Notes: generated from the letters alone by a model not told the origin. DNA of 53,108 bases from Sphingobium wenxiniae (GCF_007830065.1 NZ_VLKK01000018.1:1-53108), one strand, 5' to 3'; positions 1 through 8,748 are shown, numbered from the stretch's first letter. Made by a program: numbers and translations.

Positions 1-222
1 CAGGCGATGGATCACCCGCGCTGGATCGCGCGGATCGGCAATACAAGCCGCCAGGCGCTGGCAAATCCCCATCGCGCGCTCGGCCTGTGCAAGCAGTAGA
101 ACACCGCCATCCGAGGTAAGCCGGCCACCGTCGAACGCAGCTGTGATTTTCTTGCGGCCGACTGCTGGGAATCCAAATGAGCTTGCGATATCATCGTTCA
201 TGGCGGGTGTGGCCCGTGGCAT
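1..222 (-). CDS. IS1380-family transposase, N-terminal part (runs off left edge)
   Basis: The minus frame opens with ATG at 222-220 and stays open for 74 codons to the window edge. The translation includes KKITAAFDGG, LTSDGGVLLL and a stretch rich in GICQRLAACIADPRD. The DGG...TSDGG block is the usual N-terminus of IS1380-group DDE transposases, which cut and paste the element through a DDE active site; that active site lies beyond the edge here. No inverted repeat could be picked out with confidence between 223 and 352. The element sits just upstream of the sigma-factor gene and points away from it. What is seen is the open frame and motif; the family call rests on recognition only. Confidence 0.8.
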   Translation of the reverse strand, partial: MPRATPAMNDDIASSFGFPAVGRKKITAAFDGGRLTSDGGVLLLAQAERAMGICQRLAACIADPRDPARVIHRL

Positions 223-352
223 TTTCTGCCCTGCGGCAGGTTCGGCTTAGACACCCAGTTCCTAATTCAGATCAGAGGCTTACGCCACTCCCGCCAACCC
301 TTCAGGACACTTTTGGTGAATAAGGCGGGTTAGAACAACGTGAGGATGAGCC

Positions 353-847
353 TTGGCAGATAAGGCGCTCATGCGCCTTTATGCTGCCCATCGTCGTGGG
401 ATAAAGGCGTATATCAACAAGAAACTGGGCGATCCGGAGACCGCCGAAGACCTGACCCAGGAAGCGTTTTTGCGCCTGACCGAAGGCGGTGGAGGCGCGA
501 TCACTCATGGGCGAGCATGGCTCTATCGGACCGCACATAACCTCGCCGTGGATCACGGTCGGCAGGCTTCAAGGCGGCGCACTGACGCCGCGGATATGGA
601 GGGTCTTGGCGCTATAGCTGACGACAGCCCATCACCGGAGCATATCGTGGCCGACCGGATGGAACTGGACCGGCTGACGCGGATCATCGAGGAGTTGCCG
701 GAGCGTACTCAGAAGGTCTTCGTCGCGGTCCGAGTTGACGGTCGGACCTATACCGAGACGGCAGAACTGCTGGAAATTTCGGATTCCTCGGTGCAGAAAC
801 ATCTTGCCCGTGCGGTCCATCATGTCATGCGGCGAATGAAGACATGA
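353..847 (+). CDS. ECF (FecI-type) RNA polymerase sigma factor
   Basis: A 164-residue ECF sigma factor. Region 2 is visible as DPETAEDLTQEAFLRL and AWLYRTAHNLAVDH (about residues 26-70). Region 4 is visible as LPERTQKVFVAVRVDGRTYTE with the helix-turn-helix ISDSSVQKHLARAVHHVMRR at the C-terminus. FecI-type sigmas are released by a FecR-type regulator when a TonB receptor binds its ferric ligand, and then transcribe the receptor gene. The start is TTG at 353, with GAGG at 342-345 seven bases upstream. The ATG at 346 in another frame stops at once, and the in-frame ATG at 371 would cut into region 2. The anti-sigma and receptor genes follow directly, which supports this role. Confidence 0.92.
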   Translation: MADKALMRLYAAHRRGIKAYINKKLGDPETAEDLTQEAFLRLTEGGGGAITHGRAWLYRTAHNLAVDHGRQASRRRTDAADMEGLGAIADDSPSPEHIVADRMELDRLTRIIEELPERTQKVFVAVRVDGRTYTETAELLEISDSSVQKHLARAVHHVMRRMKT

Positions 848-961
848 ACAAAATCGCCCCTCATTTTACTCGATCGATGGCCTTCAGACGTTCTGGAAGC
901 AGTAGGCACGCAGGCCCATGCATCATGGCGTCTGGCGTGAATATCGATCGGAGACGGCCGC

Positions 962-1963
962 ATGTCACAGGATAGCCAGTCCATGCCCGATCCCGAGCTT
1001 GAGGCGGCGGAGTGGATCGTGCGCCTCAATGACAGCCGGCCTTCCGCGCAAACCCATGCCGCGTTTGAGCGCTGGCGTGCAGCGTCACCATCCAATGCCA
1101 TGGCGTTCGGCATTGCGCAGCGTGCTTGGGGGCAGATGGGGCAGCTTGCGGAAAATCCGGGAACGCTGGCAAGGCATAGCATCCCGTCGACGACCATAGC
1201 ATCACGCCCCATGGCTTCGCTCCGCCGCCTTTGGGCATTGCCGAGCGCGATCACGGCCTGCGCCGCTTTGGCCCTGATGATCGGTTTCGCATGGGTCGGC
1301 GATCCGGTTACATATCTGCGCGCGGACCATCGCACTGGCATCTCACAAAATGGCTCCTTCACCCTGGATGATGGCAGTCATGTCGATCTGGCCCCGTCCA
1401 GCGCGATCGCCGTGCATTTCGATAGCCAGGAGCGGCGCATCGAACTGCTTGCGGGCACAGCCTATGTTCGCGCCACGCCAAAGGTGCAGGCTGGCGGGCG
1501 GCCCTTCGTCGTTGAAGCCGGTCGCGGGACTTCGACGGCGCTCGGCACACGCTTTCAAGTCGAGCGTCGGGCCGGCGACACAATCGTGACTGTCATGCAC
1601 CATCAGGTTGCCGTGTCAGGGGACACAGGGTCCGGCATGGGCAAGAGCCTCATCCTCTCGCCCGGGCAGAAACTGCGCTATGACGCGAACGGCCATATCG
1701 GTCGTGTTGAAACCGCTAGTCCAGACCTCGCTCTGGCCTGGCAGAACGGCCAACTCGTCTTCGACCGCGCACCGTTGAGCGAAGTCATGGCGACCCTTAA
1801 TCGTTACCGCGCCGGCCGCATCGTCCTTCTCGGCGGCAGGCTCCGTTCGCATCGGGTCAGCGGTGTATTCGACAGCAACGATATCGACGGTGCCATCACC
1901 GCATTGGCGGGTGAAGTCGGCGCCAGCCGGTTAGACGCCCCGCTGCTGACCGCGCTTTATTGA
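962..1963 (+). CDS. FecR-type anti-sigma / signal-transducing membrane protein
   Basis: A 333-residue FecR-family protein. The cytoplasmic N-terminus (about residues 12-62, EAAEWIVRLND and AFERWRAASPSNAMAFG) matches the DUF4880 sigma-binding region. One membrane helix lies at about 91-112. The periplasmic FecR domain follows at about 120-215 (FTLDDGSHVDLAPSSAIAV), then a C-terminal STN-like part near 255-325. In this family the periplasmic half contacts the STN domain of the receptor, while the N-terminus holds or activates the sigma factor. It lies 114 bases after the sigma gene and 114 before the receptor gene, the classic order. The start is ATG at 962; no strong Shine-Dalgarno is seen, so a few codons either way are possible. 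Confidence 0.93.
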   Translation: MSQDSQSMPDPELEAAEWIVRLNDSRPSAQTHAAFERWRAASPSNAMAFGIAQRAWGQMGQLAENPGTLARHSIPSTTIASRPMASLRRLWALPSAITACAALALMIGFAWVGDPVTYLRADHRTGISQNGSFTLDDGSHVDLAPSSAIAVHFDSQERRIELLAGTAYVRATPKVQAGGRPFVVEAGRGTSTALGTRFQVERRAGDTIVTVMHHQVAVSGDTGSGMGKSLILSPGQKLRYDANGHIGRVETASPDLALAWQNGQLVFDRAPLSEVMATLNRYRAGRIVLLGGRLRSHRVSGVFDSNDIDGAITALAGEVGASRLDAPLLTALY

Positions 1964-2077
1964 TCTCTTTTTTCGCAGGCCGGCAAAAAACTTTACCGAC
2001 TCTTACAACACCGGACGTCTTGGCATTCAGCTAATGCGAACTGTTATCGCATCGGTTCATTTGCGAAAGGGAGTTTG

Positions 2078-4579
2078 ATGGGGGTTGTTACCAGTTTGCG
2101 GCGCGCTTTGCGCGGCAACACTTTGTTGGCGCTGTCTGCCGGCACTGCGACGCTGACAGTGGGGGGCATCGCCATTCCGACTGTAACGTATGCTCAGACC
2201 GCCATGCGTCAGCTCGACCTCGATATTCCAGCGCAGGATCTCAATGCAGCCCTGCTGGTTCTTACCCAGCGCGCTGGCCTGCAGATCGTCTATGATGCAG
2301 ACAAGGTAGTCGGCCGCCGCAGTTCTGCGGTCAAGGGCAGGATGGCTCCCATCGAGGCGCTTTCCCGCCTGTTGACCGGAACGGGCCTGTCCTTCCGTAT
2401 TTCCGGGACCAATCGCATCACGATCGAGCAGGCCCCGGAAACTGCCGAGAGTGCCATCCAGCTCGGGCCGGTTCGCGTCGAGGGGCAAGGTGAGCGAGCA
2501 CGAGGCATATATGGTCGCATAGTGCCGCAGCAGGAGACAGCGTCCTCCTATGTGCCAAGCTATGCTGCGCGGATAAGTGCGACCGCCACCAAGATCGACA
2601 CGCCGATCCTGGAAACGCCGCAGTCCATTTCCATCGTGACCCGCGAAGCGCTCGATACACAGGGCGCCACGAACCTCACCGATGCCTTGCGCTATTCGGC
2701 CGGCATTTCGACCGCAGCCTATCTCAACGGCAATGGCGACAACTACGACATCTTCACCATTCGCGGCTTTTCGAACAGCAACAGTGGCTTGCTGCGCGAC
2801 GGCATGCGGCTCAATTACAATTCGTTCGACGCGCCTTCGGAAACATATGGGCTGGAACGGATTGAAGTGCTGAAAGGTCCGGCAGGCGTGCTCTATGGGC
2901 AATCCGGCCCATCCGGCGCGGTCAACATGGTATCGAAGCGCCCCACCACCGATCCCCTGCATGAGTTCGAACTGCAGGGCGGCACTTTCAGCCGCTATCA
3001 GGTAGCCACCGACCATAGCGGCGCGATCGACACCGATGGGCAATTTTCCTATCGCCTGACGGCTCTGGCCCGGCAAAGCGGCGGGTGGACCGATTACGGG
3101 CGCAACGATCGCCTCTACATCGCACCGGCTATTAGCTGGCGGCCCGATGATCGCACCAACCTGACGCTGCTTGGCTATTATCAGGAGAGCAAGTCGAGCT
3201 ACTATCCCGGCGTCCCTTATGAAGGCAGCATCCTGCCGAACGCCAACGGCAAAATCGCGCGTGATCGCTATCTGGGCGATCCCGACATCAATTACTGGGA
3301 TACCAAGGCTTTCTACGCGAGCTACCTGTTCGAGCGTAAGCTGAGCGATGCCATCACGTTCAAGAGCGGCCTGCGCTACAGCGAGTCCAAGCTGGACTAT
3401 GGCTATCTCTATCTCGACGTCCTGCAGGACGATGACCGCACCCTGACCCGCGGCGCGATCCGCCGCCATGACGATTCCGACACGCTAACGGCCGACAATA
3501 ACCTGCAGGCGAAATGGTCGGGTCTGGGCGGCGAGCATACGACGCTGATCGGCGTTGATTTCGGCCGCAGCCATTATCAACGCACCCGGCGCTTTGCGGA
3601 TGCGCCCTCCATCGACATATACGTGCCCACTTACGGCAATCTTGACACGTTGACTTTCGCCACCCCGCGCGTGGACAATCCGATCCGCTATCAGCAGACG
3701 GGCATTTACCTGCAGCAGCAGAGCAAGTTCGCCGACCGCTTAGTAGTGACGCTGAACGGGCGCAAGGATTGGGCGCAGACGCGGGAGACGGCGATTTCAA
3801 CTGGTGCCCGCACCGTGACCAAGGACGATGCCTTCACGTTCCGGGGCGGTCTGACTTACGTGCATCCCAGCGGCATCGCGCCATACGTCAGCTATACCGA
3901 ATCCTTCGAACCATCGAGCGGCAGCACTTGGGAAGGCGCGGCCTTCAAGCCGACAACCGGCCGCCAGTATGAAGCAGGCATCAAGTTCCAGCCCGCAGGC
4001 AGCGACACGCTCGTGACGATCGCTGCCTATCATCTGGCACAGCAGAATGTTGCGACGCCCGATCCCGATCAGGTGAACCACCCCGGCGCGCAAGTCCAAA
4101 CCGGCGAGATCCGCTCAAAGGGCATCGAGGTAGAGGCACAGTCCGATATCACACAGAACCTGCGCCTGCGCGGCGCCCTGACCCTGATCGATGCTGAGGT
4201 GACCAAGTCCAATACGCCGTCCGAAGTCGGCCTCGTGCCGGTCGATACACCATCGACGATGGCTTCGCTCTGGGCCGACTACCGTTTCCGGACAGGCACT
4301 CTCAGCGGTCTGAGCTTCGGCCTCGGCGGGCGATACACGAGCGGCAGCTACGATATCAGCAACAGCGTCAAGACCGAAGGGCGTACGCTGTTCGACGCGC
4401 TGATCGCTTATCAGGCCGATCAATGGAGGCTGGCGGTCAACGCGACCAACCTGTTGAACAAGAGCTACGTTAACTCCTGCTACTCGGGCCTGTGTTGGTA
4501 CGGCAGGCCACGCACGGTCGATGTAAGCTTGCGTGTCCGCCGTCAGCACCAATGGCACAGATTTGAGGTTGTGATTTAA
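2078..4579 (+). CDS. TonB-dependent ferric siderophore receptor with STN domain; 3' end altered by an IS
   Basis: An outer-membrane siderophore transducer of about 833 residues. Signal peptide to about residue 38 (ends TVTYAQ). STN secretin/TonB short domain at about 45-105 (LDIPAQDLNAALLVLTQRAG). Plug at about 160-285 (IDTPILETPQSISIVTREAL, IEVLKGPAGVLYGQ, GGAVNMVSKRP-like block). The beta-barrel fills the rest. ATG at 2078 is preferred over the TTG at 2075 because AGGGAG at 2068-2073 is too close to the TTG. The natural last strand is near TVDVSLRVRR. From codon 4553 onward the final eight residues (WHRFEVVI) and the stop are read from the left end of the IS3 element, so the normal aromatic C-terminal residue is missing. 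Barrel assembly by BAM usually needs that residue, so export efficiency is open. Confidence 0.93.
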   Translation: MGVVTSLRRALRGNTLLALSAGTATLTVGGIAIPTVTYAQTAMRQLDLDIPAQDLNAALLVLTQRAGLQIVYDADKVVGRRSSAVKGRMAPIEALSRLLTGTGLSFRISGTNRITIEQAPETAESAIQLGPVRVEGQGERARGIYGRIVPQQETASSYVPSYAARISATATKIDTPILETPQSISIVTREALDTQGATNLTDALRYSAGISTAAYLNGNGDNYDIFTIRGFSNSNSGLLRDGMRLNYNSFDAPSETYGLERIEVLKGPAGVLYGQSGPSGAVNMVSKRPTTDPLHEFELQGGTFSRYQVATDHSGAIDTDGQFSYRLTALARQSGGWTDYGRNDRLYIAPAISWRPDDRTNLTLLGYYQESKSSYYPGVPYEGSILPNANGKIARDRYLGDPDINYWDTKAFYASYLFERKLSDAITFKSGLRYSESKLDYGYLYLDVLQDDDRTLTRGAIRRHDDSDTLTADNNLQAKWSGLGGEHTTLIGVDFGRSHYQRTRRFADAPSIDIYVPTYGNLDTLTFATPRVDNPIRYQQTGIYLQQQSKFADRLVVTLNGRKDWAQTRETAISTGARTVTKDDAFTFRGGLTYVHPSGIAPYVSYTESFEPSSGSTWEGAAFKPTTGRQYEAGIKFQPAGSDTLVTIAAYHLAQQNVATPDPDQVNHPGAQVQTGEIRSKGIEVEAQSDITQNLRLRGALTLIDAEVTKSNTPSEVGLVPVDTPSTMASLWADYRFRTGTLSGLSFGLGGRYTSGSYDISNSVKTEGRTLFDALIAYQADQWRLAVNATNLLNKSYVNSCYSGLCWYGRPRTVDVSLRVRRQHQWHRFEVVI

Positions 4580-4636
4580 GGAGGATCTGGGCTTCGTCGT
4601 AGTGACGAAGGAACGAAGATGAAGCCCAGATCCTCC
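4580..4636 (+). repeat. Long inverted repeat covering the orfA translation start
   Basis: A perfect 16-base inverted repeat: GGAGGATCTGGGCTTC at 4580-4595 and its complement at 4621-4636. The second arm is codons 1-6 of orfA, so the ATG at 4619 sits at the top of the stem and its AAGGA (4608-4612) lies in the 25-base loop. A competing short stem (CTTCGT 4592-4597 with ACGAAG 4605-4610) can also form. In other IS families such structures block translation from read-through transcripts; that role is an inference here. Confidence 0.8.
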
Positions 4637-5005
4637 AATGTAAAATCGCCCGCCAAGGCCCCAGCAGAGCGGGTAGTGAAGGACATCCGCCGACAGACCC
4701 GGCGCCACTTTTCGGCCGAGGACAAGATCCGCATCGTGCTGGATGGCCTGCGCGGGGAAGACAGCATCGCCGAGCTATGCCGCAAGGAAGGCATTGCCCA
4801 GAGCCTGTATTACACCTGGTCGAAGGAGTTCATGGAAGCTGGCAAGCGCCGCCTGGCCGGCGACACCGCCCGTGCCGCGACCACCGGAGAGGTCCAGGAC
4901 CTGCGCCGCGAAGCCCGGGCCCTGAAGGAATGCGTGGCCGATCTGACACTGGAAAACCGTCTGCTCAAAAAAAGCATGGTCGCGGATGGGGACAACGACG
5001 AATGA
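4619..5005 (+). CDS. IS3-family transposase OrfA (helix-turn-helix subunit)
   Basis: A 128-residue OrfA. An N-terminal helix-turn-helix (about 30-75, RHFSAEDKIRIVLDGLRGED, GIAQSLYYTWSKEF) is followed by a leucine-zipper-like region (about 88-120, EVQDLRREARALKECVADLT). OrfA binds the element's ends and normally joins OrfB through frameshifting. A run of seven A then G at 4967-4974 is a plausible slippage site, and the stop codon (ATGA, 5002-5005) overlaps a possible orfB start in the -1 frame. The gene looks intact. The start lies inside the inverted repeat listed at 4580-4636. Confidence 0.9.
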   Translation: MKPRSSNVKSPAKAPAERVVKDIRRQTRRHFSAEDKIRIVLDGLRGEDSIAELCRKEGIAQSLYYTWSKEFMEAGKRRLAGDTARAATTGEVQDLRREARALKECVADLTLENRLLKKSMVADGDNDE

Positions 5006-5969
5006 GGTATCCCGCGAGATCATCAGAACCGTCGAGCAGTCGCACCTGTCGGCCAAGCGCACGCTGGACCAACTCGGCATCCCTCGTCGGACATTCTACC
5101 GCTGGTATGATCGCTACCTCGAAGGCCGGCCGGAGGCGTTGGAAGATCGGCCATCGGCGCCGAGCCGGGTGTGGAACCGCATCCCGGCGGGCATCCAAGA
5201 CCAGATCATCGAGCTGGCGCTGGAACAGTCTGAGCTGAGCCCCCGGGAACTGGCCGTGCGCTTCACCGATGGGCAGCGCTAATTCGTGTCGGAATCCACG
5301 GTTTACCGCCTGTTGAAGGCCCACGACCTGATCACCAGCCCGGCCTATGTCGTGATCAAGGCTGCCGATCAGTTCCACACGAAAACCACGCGGCCGAACG
5401 AGATGTGGCAGACCGACTTCACCTACTTCAAGATCATCGGGTGGGGCTGGATGTATCTGTCGACCGTGCTCGACGACTTCTCGCGCTACATCATCGCCTG
5501 GAAGCTGTGCACCAACATGCGAGCCGAGGACGTCACCGACACGCTGGACCTCGCCCTGGCGGCTTCTGGTTGCGACAGCGCCACGGTGCTGCACAAACCC
5601 CGGCTACTCAGCGATAATGGCCCCAGCTACATCGCGGGTGAGCTGGCGGAATACATCGAGGCCCGGAAGATGAGCCATGTCCGCAGCGCCCCGTGTCATC
5701 CCCAAACCCAGGGTAAGATCGAGCGCTGGCACCAGACCCTGAAAAACCGCATCTTGCTGGAAAACTACTTCCTGCCCGGCGACCTCGAAGCCCACATCGA
5801 GACCTTCGTCGAGCACTACAATCACCAGCGATACCACGAGAGCCTGGCCAACGTGACGCCTGCCGACGCCTACTTCGGCAGGGCTCCGGCAATCATCAAA
5901 CTGCGCGAAAGGATCAAGCGACAGACCATCGAACATCGGCGCTTGCAGCACCGCAAGTTCGCCGCCTAA
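4986..5969 (+). pseudogene. IS3-family transposase OrfB (DDE integrase), frameshifted and with a premature stop
   Basis: Two open pieces, 4986-5282 and 5286-5969, are one gene cut by TAA at 5280-5282 where a tyrosine would fit between DGQR and FVSESTVYRLL. The second piece keeps the whole rve core: WQTDFTYFKI, LLSDNGPSY and GKIERWHQTLKN supply D, D and E. The start is also damaged. A sensible start, ATG at 5002, lies in the -1 frame of orfA and gives MRYPAR, but it loses frame at once. From memory of related elements (MRYPASEKLEIIRTVEQ) about 13 bases seem to be missing near 5017, so the 4986 start is accidental. Both lesions should leave this copy unable to move unless helped in trans. The exact deletion size is inference. 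Confidence 0.85.
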
Positions 5970-6074
5970 TATCAACCCCCTGACGAGGTCCGCACTCCGC
6001 TAATCTACGCCGCGAGTTGTGCCGAATGTTCTGACGACGGACAAGCTTGCGTTTCAACTTCTAGGGGCGCGGTT

Positions 6075-7277
6075 TTGCCAAGAGGTTTGCGTGCGTTGCT
6101 GGTGCGTCTGCACCGTTGGATAGGCCTTGTGATTGCCGGTTTTCTGGTAATCACAGGCCTGACAGGAAGTATGCTTGCCTTTCACGAACCACTGGACCGC
6201 TGGCTTAATCCAGATCTGATGCTCGTACAGCCACCGCCGCGCGGCAAGGCCCTGCCAATCGAAGCCCTCATCGCGCATATCGAGGCCGCCTTGCCGGAAG
6301 CCGAGCCGCGCTACCTGCCACTCCAGGAAGCCGCGACTTCCAGTGTCAGGCTGCGGGTGGTTCCCCGGTCGGGCACCGATCATGCGTTCCCCTATGACGA
6401 AGCCTTTTTCGATCAGTACAGCGGCGCACTTCTGGGCACACGGGCGGCCGATGCTACACCGTTCGACCGCCGTTCCGTGATGGGCTTTATGTTCCGGCTG
6501 CATCAAAGCCTCGCTCTGCCCTCAGGCTGGGGCACCGCCATACTGGGGGGCGTCTCTCTTCTCTGGCTGTTCGACAGCCTCTTTGGCTTTACCCTGACGC
6601 TGCCCCTGCGTGCCGGGGCGGCACGGCGCAAGTCATGGGTCAGCCGTTGGGCCGTCGCGTGGCGAATCAAGCGTGCCGCAGGACCAACGCGGCGCGTGCT
6701 GGATCTTCACCGTGCCGGGGGGCTATGGTTATGGGGCATGCTGGTGATCTTCGCCTGGTCCAGCGTGCTGCTCAGCCTGTCGCCGGTCTACTACGCTGCC
6801 ATGCGCGGAGTCGTGCGCTTCGATGATCCCAGAGCTGCACTATTGTCAAAGCCGCATTCGGCCGTGTCCATGATGGTGGACTGGCAGCAGGCGATCGCCA
6901 TCGGCAGAAGGGCAATGCCCGGAATTGCGCGAGCACACGGATTCAAGATCGAAAGGGAAGGCGAAATCCTGCGCAATCGCCGCACAAACAGCTACGCCTA
7001 TTACGTCCGCAGTACCCTCGACATTCGCGATGATGGTGCCGCAACCGGCGTCCTGATCGACGCCGCGACAGGAGCCGTCATCGCCCCCTTGCTGCCGCGC
7101 CACCCCGAAGCCGCCGGCAACGCAATCAACCGGTGGCTTTACGGCCTGCACATGGCGCAGGTTTTTGGGTTCCCCTATCGCATCTTCGTTGCCACCTTTG
7201 GCCTGACAGTCGCCATGTTGTCGATTACGGGAATACTTGTCTGGCGGCGCAAGCGCAGCGCAAGGTTCAGGAAATGA
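6075..7277 (+). CDS. PepSY-associated TM protein (iron-uptake inner-membrane reductase type)
   Basis: A 400-residue inner-membrane protein of the PepSY_TM family, which is often found beside siderophore receptors and is thought to help reduce or release iron from ferric siderophores in the periplasm. Membrane segments lie at about 15-36 (IGLVIAGFLVITGLTGSMLAF), 150-178, 215-240 and 362-388. PepSY-like periplasmic segments lie between them, including EAALPEAEPRYLPL near 73-90. Histidines near the helices (RLHRWIG, FRLHQSLALP, LDLHRAGGLWLW, YGLHMAQVFG) are the usual candidate haem ligands. TTG at 6075 is chosen because AGGGG (6063-6067) lies seven bases upstream. Its stop overlaps the tonB start (ATGA). 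The IS separates it from the receptor, so it may now depend on transcription from within or through the IS. Confidence 0.9.
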   Translation: MPRGLRALLVRLHRWIGLVIAGFLVITGLTGSMLAFHEPLDRWLNPDLMLVQPPPRGKALPIEALIAHIEAALPEAEPRYLPLQEAATSSVRLRVVPRSGTDHAFPYDEAFFDQYSGALLGTRAADATPFDRRSVMGFMFRLHQSLALPSGWGTAILGGVSLLWLFDSLFGFTLTLPLRAGAARRKSWVSRWAVAWRIKRAAGPTRRVLDLHRAGGLWLWGMLVIFAWSSVLLSLSPVYYAAMRGVVRFDDPRAALLSKPHSAVSMMVDWQQAIAIGRRAMPGIARAHGFKIEREGEILRNRRTNSYAYYVRSTLDIRDDGAATGVLIDAATGAVIAPLLPRHPEAAGNAINRWLYGLHMAQVFGFPYRIFVATFGLTVAMLSITGILVWRRKRSARFRK

Positions 7278-8041
7278 TGGGACTCTCGAACAGCGCCCCG
7301 CACACTGAGGACGACCCTCGCTCGAGGCGCCCATCAGATTCCGCCCCCCCTGGAATCCGCTATTCCGATCAACCGGTGACGCTTGGCACTAGACTGTGCG
7401 GCATGGGCGGGGTGACATTGCTCGCCCTGTTCATCACAGGTTGCGCCTTGTTCACATGGACTGCATTTCATGTGCCAAAAGAGACAGCCCATCTCACCGT
7501 GTTCAATGTGGCGCCGCCCGCTGCCCCGCCCGAACCCTCGAAAGAAAAGCCTCCCGGTCCGCAGCAGGTAAAGAAGGATCGCGCCGAGCCGACCACCGAA
7601 AGCCCCGTCATCCCGCATCCGCAGATCCAGCTTGCTGGCAACAGCCCACCGCCGGTTCCAGCGGCAAAGCCGCTTGTCGATCCCGGCCCGCCGGTGAAAG
7701 ATACAACCGCGCCGGAATCCAAGCCCGAACCGCCCGCCCCGCAGCCCAGCAATGCCAGGCCGACATGGGAAGGCCTTGTCCTGGGAGCGCTCAACAAAGT
7801 GAAGCGCTATCCGCGAGACGCCGCTCTGCGCCGCCAGCAGGGCGTGCCTTATATTCGGTTTGTCATGAACCGCGAAGGCAATGTTCTGTCCTCCCGTATT
7901 GAGCGCTCGTCCGGTTTCCGGCCACTTGACGACGAGGCGATCTCGCTTCCCAAACGTGCACAGCCGTTGCCCAAGCCCCCGGTCGAAGTGAAGGGTGAGG
8001 CCATCGAACTTGTGGTGCCGGTCGAGTTTTTCATCAGCTGA
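7274..8041 (+). CDS. TonB energy-transducing protein
   Basis: A TonB-like protein of 255 residues from ATG at 7274, which overlaps the PepSY stop (ATGA) and has AGGA just upstream; the frame extends further up but only inside the PepSY gene. Single membrane helix at about 42-65 (GGVTLLALFITGCALFTW). Proline-rich periplasmic spacer at about 74-168. C-terminal TonB domain at about 170-255, with KVKRYPRDAALRRQQGVPYI, NREGNVLSSRIERSSGF and LDDEAI. It would pass proton-motive energy to the receptor encoded upstream, with ExbB/ExbD supplied from elsewhere since none are in the window. A dedicated TonB within the cassette suggests the system is self-contained at the receptor side. Confidence 0.92.
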   Translation: MMGLSNSAPHTEDDPRSRRPSDSAPPGIRYSDQPVTLGTRLCGMGGVTLLALFITGCALFTWTAFHVPKETAHLTVFNVAPPAAPPEPSKEKPPGPQQVKKDRAEPTTESPVIPHPQIQLAGNSPPPVPAAKPLVDPGPPVKDTTAPESKPEPPAPQPSNARPTWEGLVLGALNKVKRYPRDAALRRQQGVPYIRFVMNREGNVLSSRIERSSGFRPLDDEAISLPKRAQPLPKPPVEVKGEAIELVVPVEFFIS

Positions 8042-8180
8042 CGCAAACCGTGCTTTTCTCGTCTGCCGCAGGTTTCGAGAAATGGGCTAGGCACGACCTA
8101 TGACCGATTTGGGGCGCAAGGCGGTTATACCGTGGCCCCCAGTATGAATGGCCGCTTCCCACCACTTCTTGCCGTTTCGC
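8042..8180. other. Junction between iron cassette and accessory patch
   Basis: No gene is seen. This 139-base stretch separates the tonB stop from the broken 3' end of parA. The parA protein loses its family likeness near 8215, so the boundary of the inserted or deleted segment is probably close to 8180-8215. No terminator with a T-run is obvious. Confidence 0.5.
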
Positions 8181-8675
8181 TTAGGGTGTCATTTCGCCCT
8201 CAGCCGGAACCGACCCCTCATTGTCGGCCCCCTGCGCGTCCGCGCCGTTCAGCACGGCGACTGCGCGCAAGCCTTCGTTGATCTCGCGGGCCTCAGCGAC
8301 CAGCGCCGACACCTGATCGAGCGCCCACACGTCGAAGCTGCGCGGCTGCACCGGCACCAGCAGGGTGTCGGCGACGGTGAGCGCGGCGCGCAGCGATCCG
8401 GTGTCGCGCCCGCCCACATCGATGATGATATCGTCATATTTGCCGGCGAGCTGGCGGACCTGGCTGCGCAGCGCCGCGCCGGTCAGCGCGACGGCGGTAT
8501 AACCGGCCTCCCCAAGCCGCTCGGCTCGAAGCTGGGTGAAGGTGAGGGCGGTGCCCTGCTCGTCCCCATCCACCAGCAAGAGGTCGCGGCCGGCGAGCGC
8601 CAGCGCGACCGCGAGATTGACGGCGAGGGTGGTCTTGCCAACGCCGCCTTTCGTGTTTCCGACTGCTAATATCAT
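8181..8675 (-). pseudogene. ParA-family ATPase, C-terminally truncated
   Basis: A plasmid-type ParA/MinD ATPase. The N-terminus carries the deviant Walker A KGGVGKTT (residues 9-16), the LLVDGDEQGTAL block and the Walker B-like DDIIIDVGGRD (about 80-90). Family members are usually about 205-215 residues, while this frame stops at 164 after ADAQGADNEG and continues with unrelated residues (SVPAEGEMTP). So roughly the last 45 residues, including the final helices, are missing. ATP binding could survive, but partition function is doubtful. No parB or centromere-like repeats are visible. It shares the SprT-like gene's strand, with 73 bases between, and both look like leftovers of a plasmid or integrative-element backbone. 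Confidence 0.75.
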
Positions 8676-8748
8676 AATGCCCTCGTTCCGCGCGCCATCG
8701 TTAATCGTTTCGGCATGATCTGTCTATCGTTGTGATATACAGTCGCAC

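Larger units (their letters stand above)
4554..6024 (+). mobile_element. IS3-family insertion sequence, decayed copy
   Basis: A unit of about 1.47 kb holding orfA and a broken orfB. Imperfect inverted ends are visible: the left end begins GGCACA (4554-4559) and carries GATT and GGAG further in, up to 4583. The right end, read as complement from 6023, begins GGCACA and shows the same GATT then GGAG at 5995-6006. AAT flanks both sides (4551-4553 and 6025-6027). Joining the flanks at AAT leaves the receptor frame without a stop, so the original target cannot be rebuilt with confidence. The element lies in the same direction as the iron operon, between the receptor gene and the PepSY gene, and may be polar on the genes after it. 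Confidence 0.82.

Noticed and set aside
2057..3469. Long open frame (470 codons) antisense to the siderophore receptor
   Set aside because: It mirrors the receptor codons in GC-rich DNA, has a low-complexity Ala/Ile/Gly composition, and no family features.
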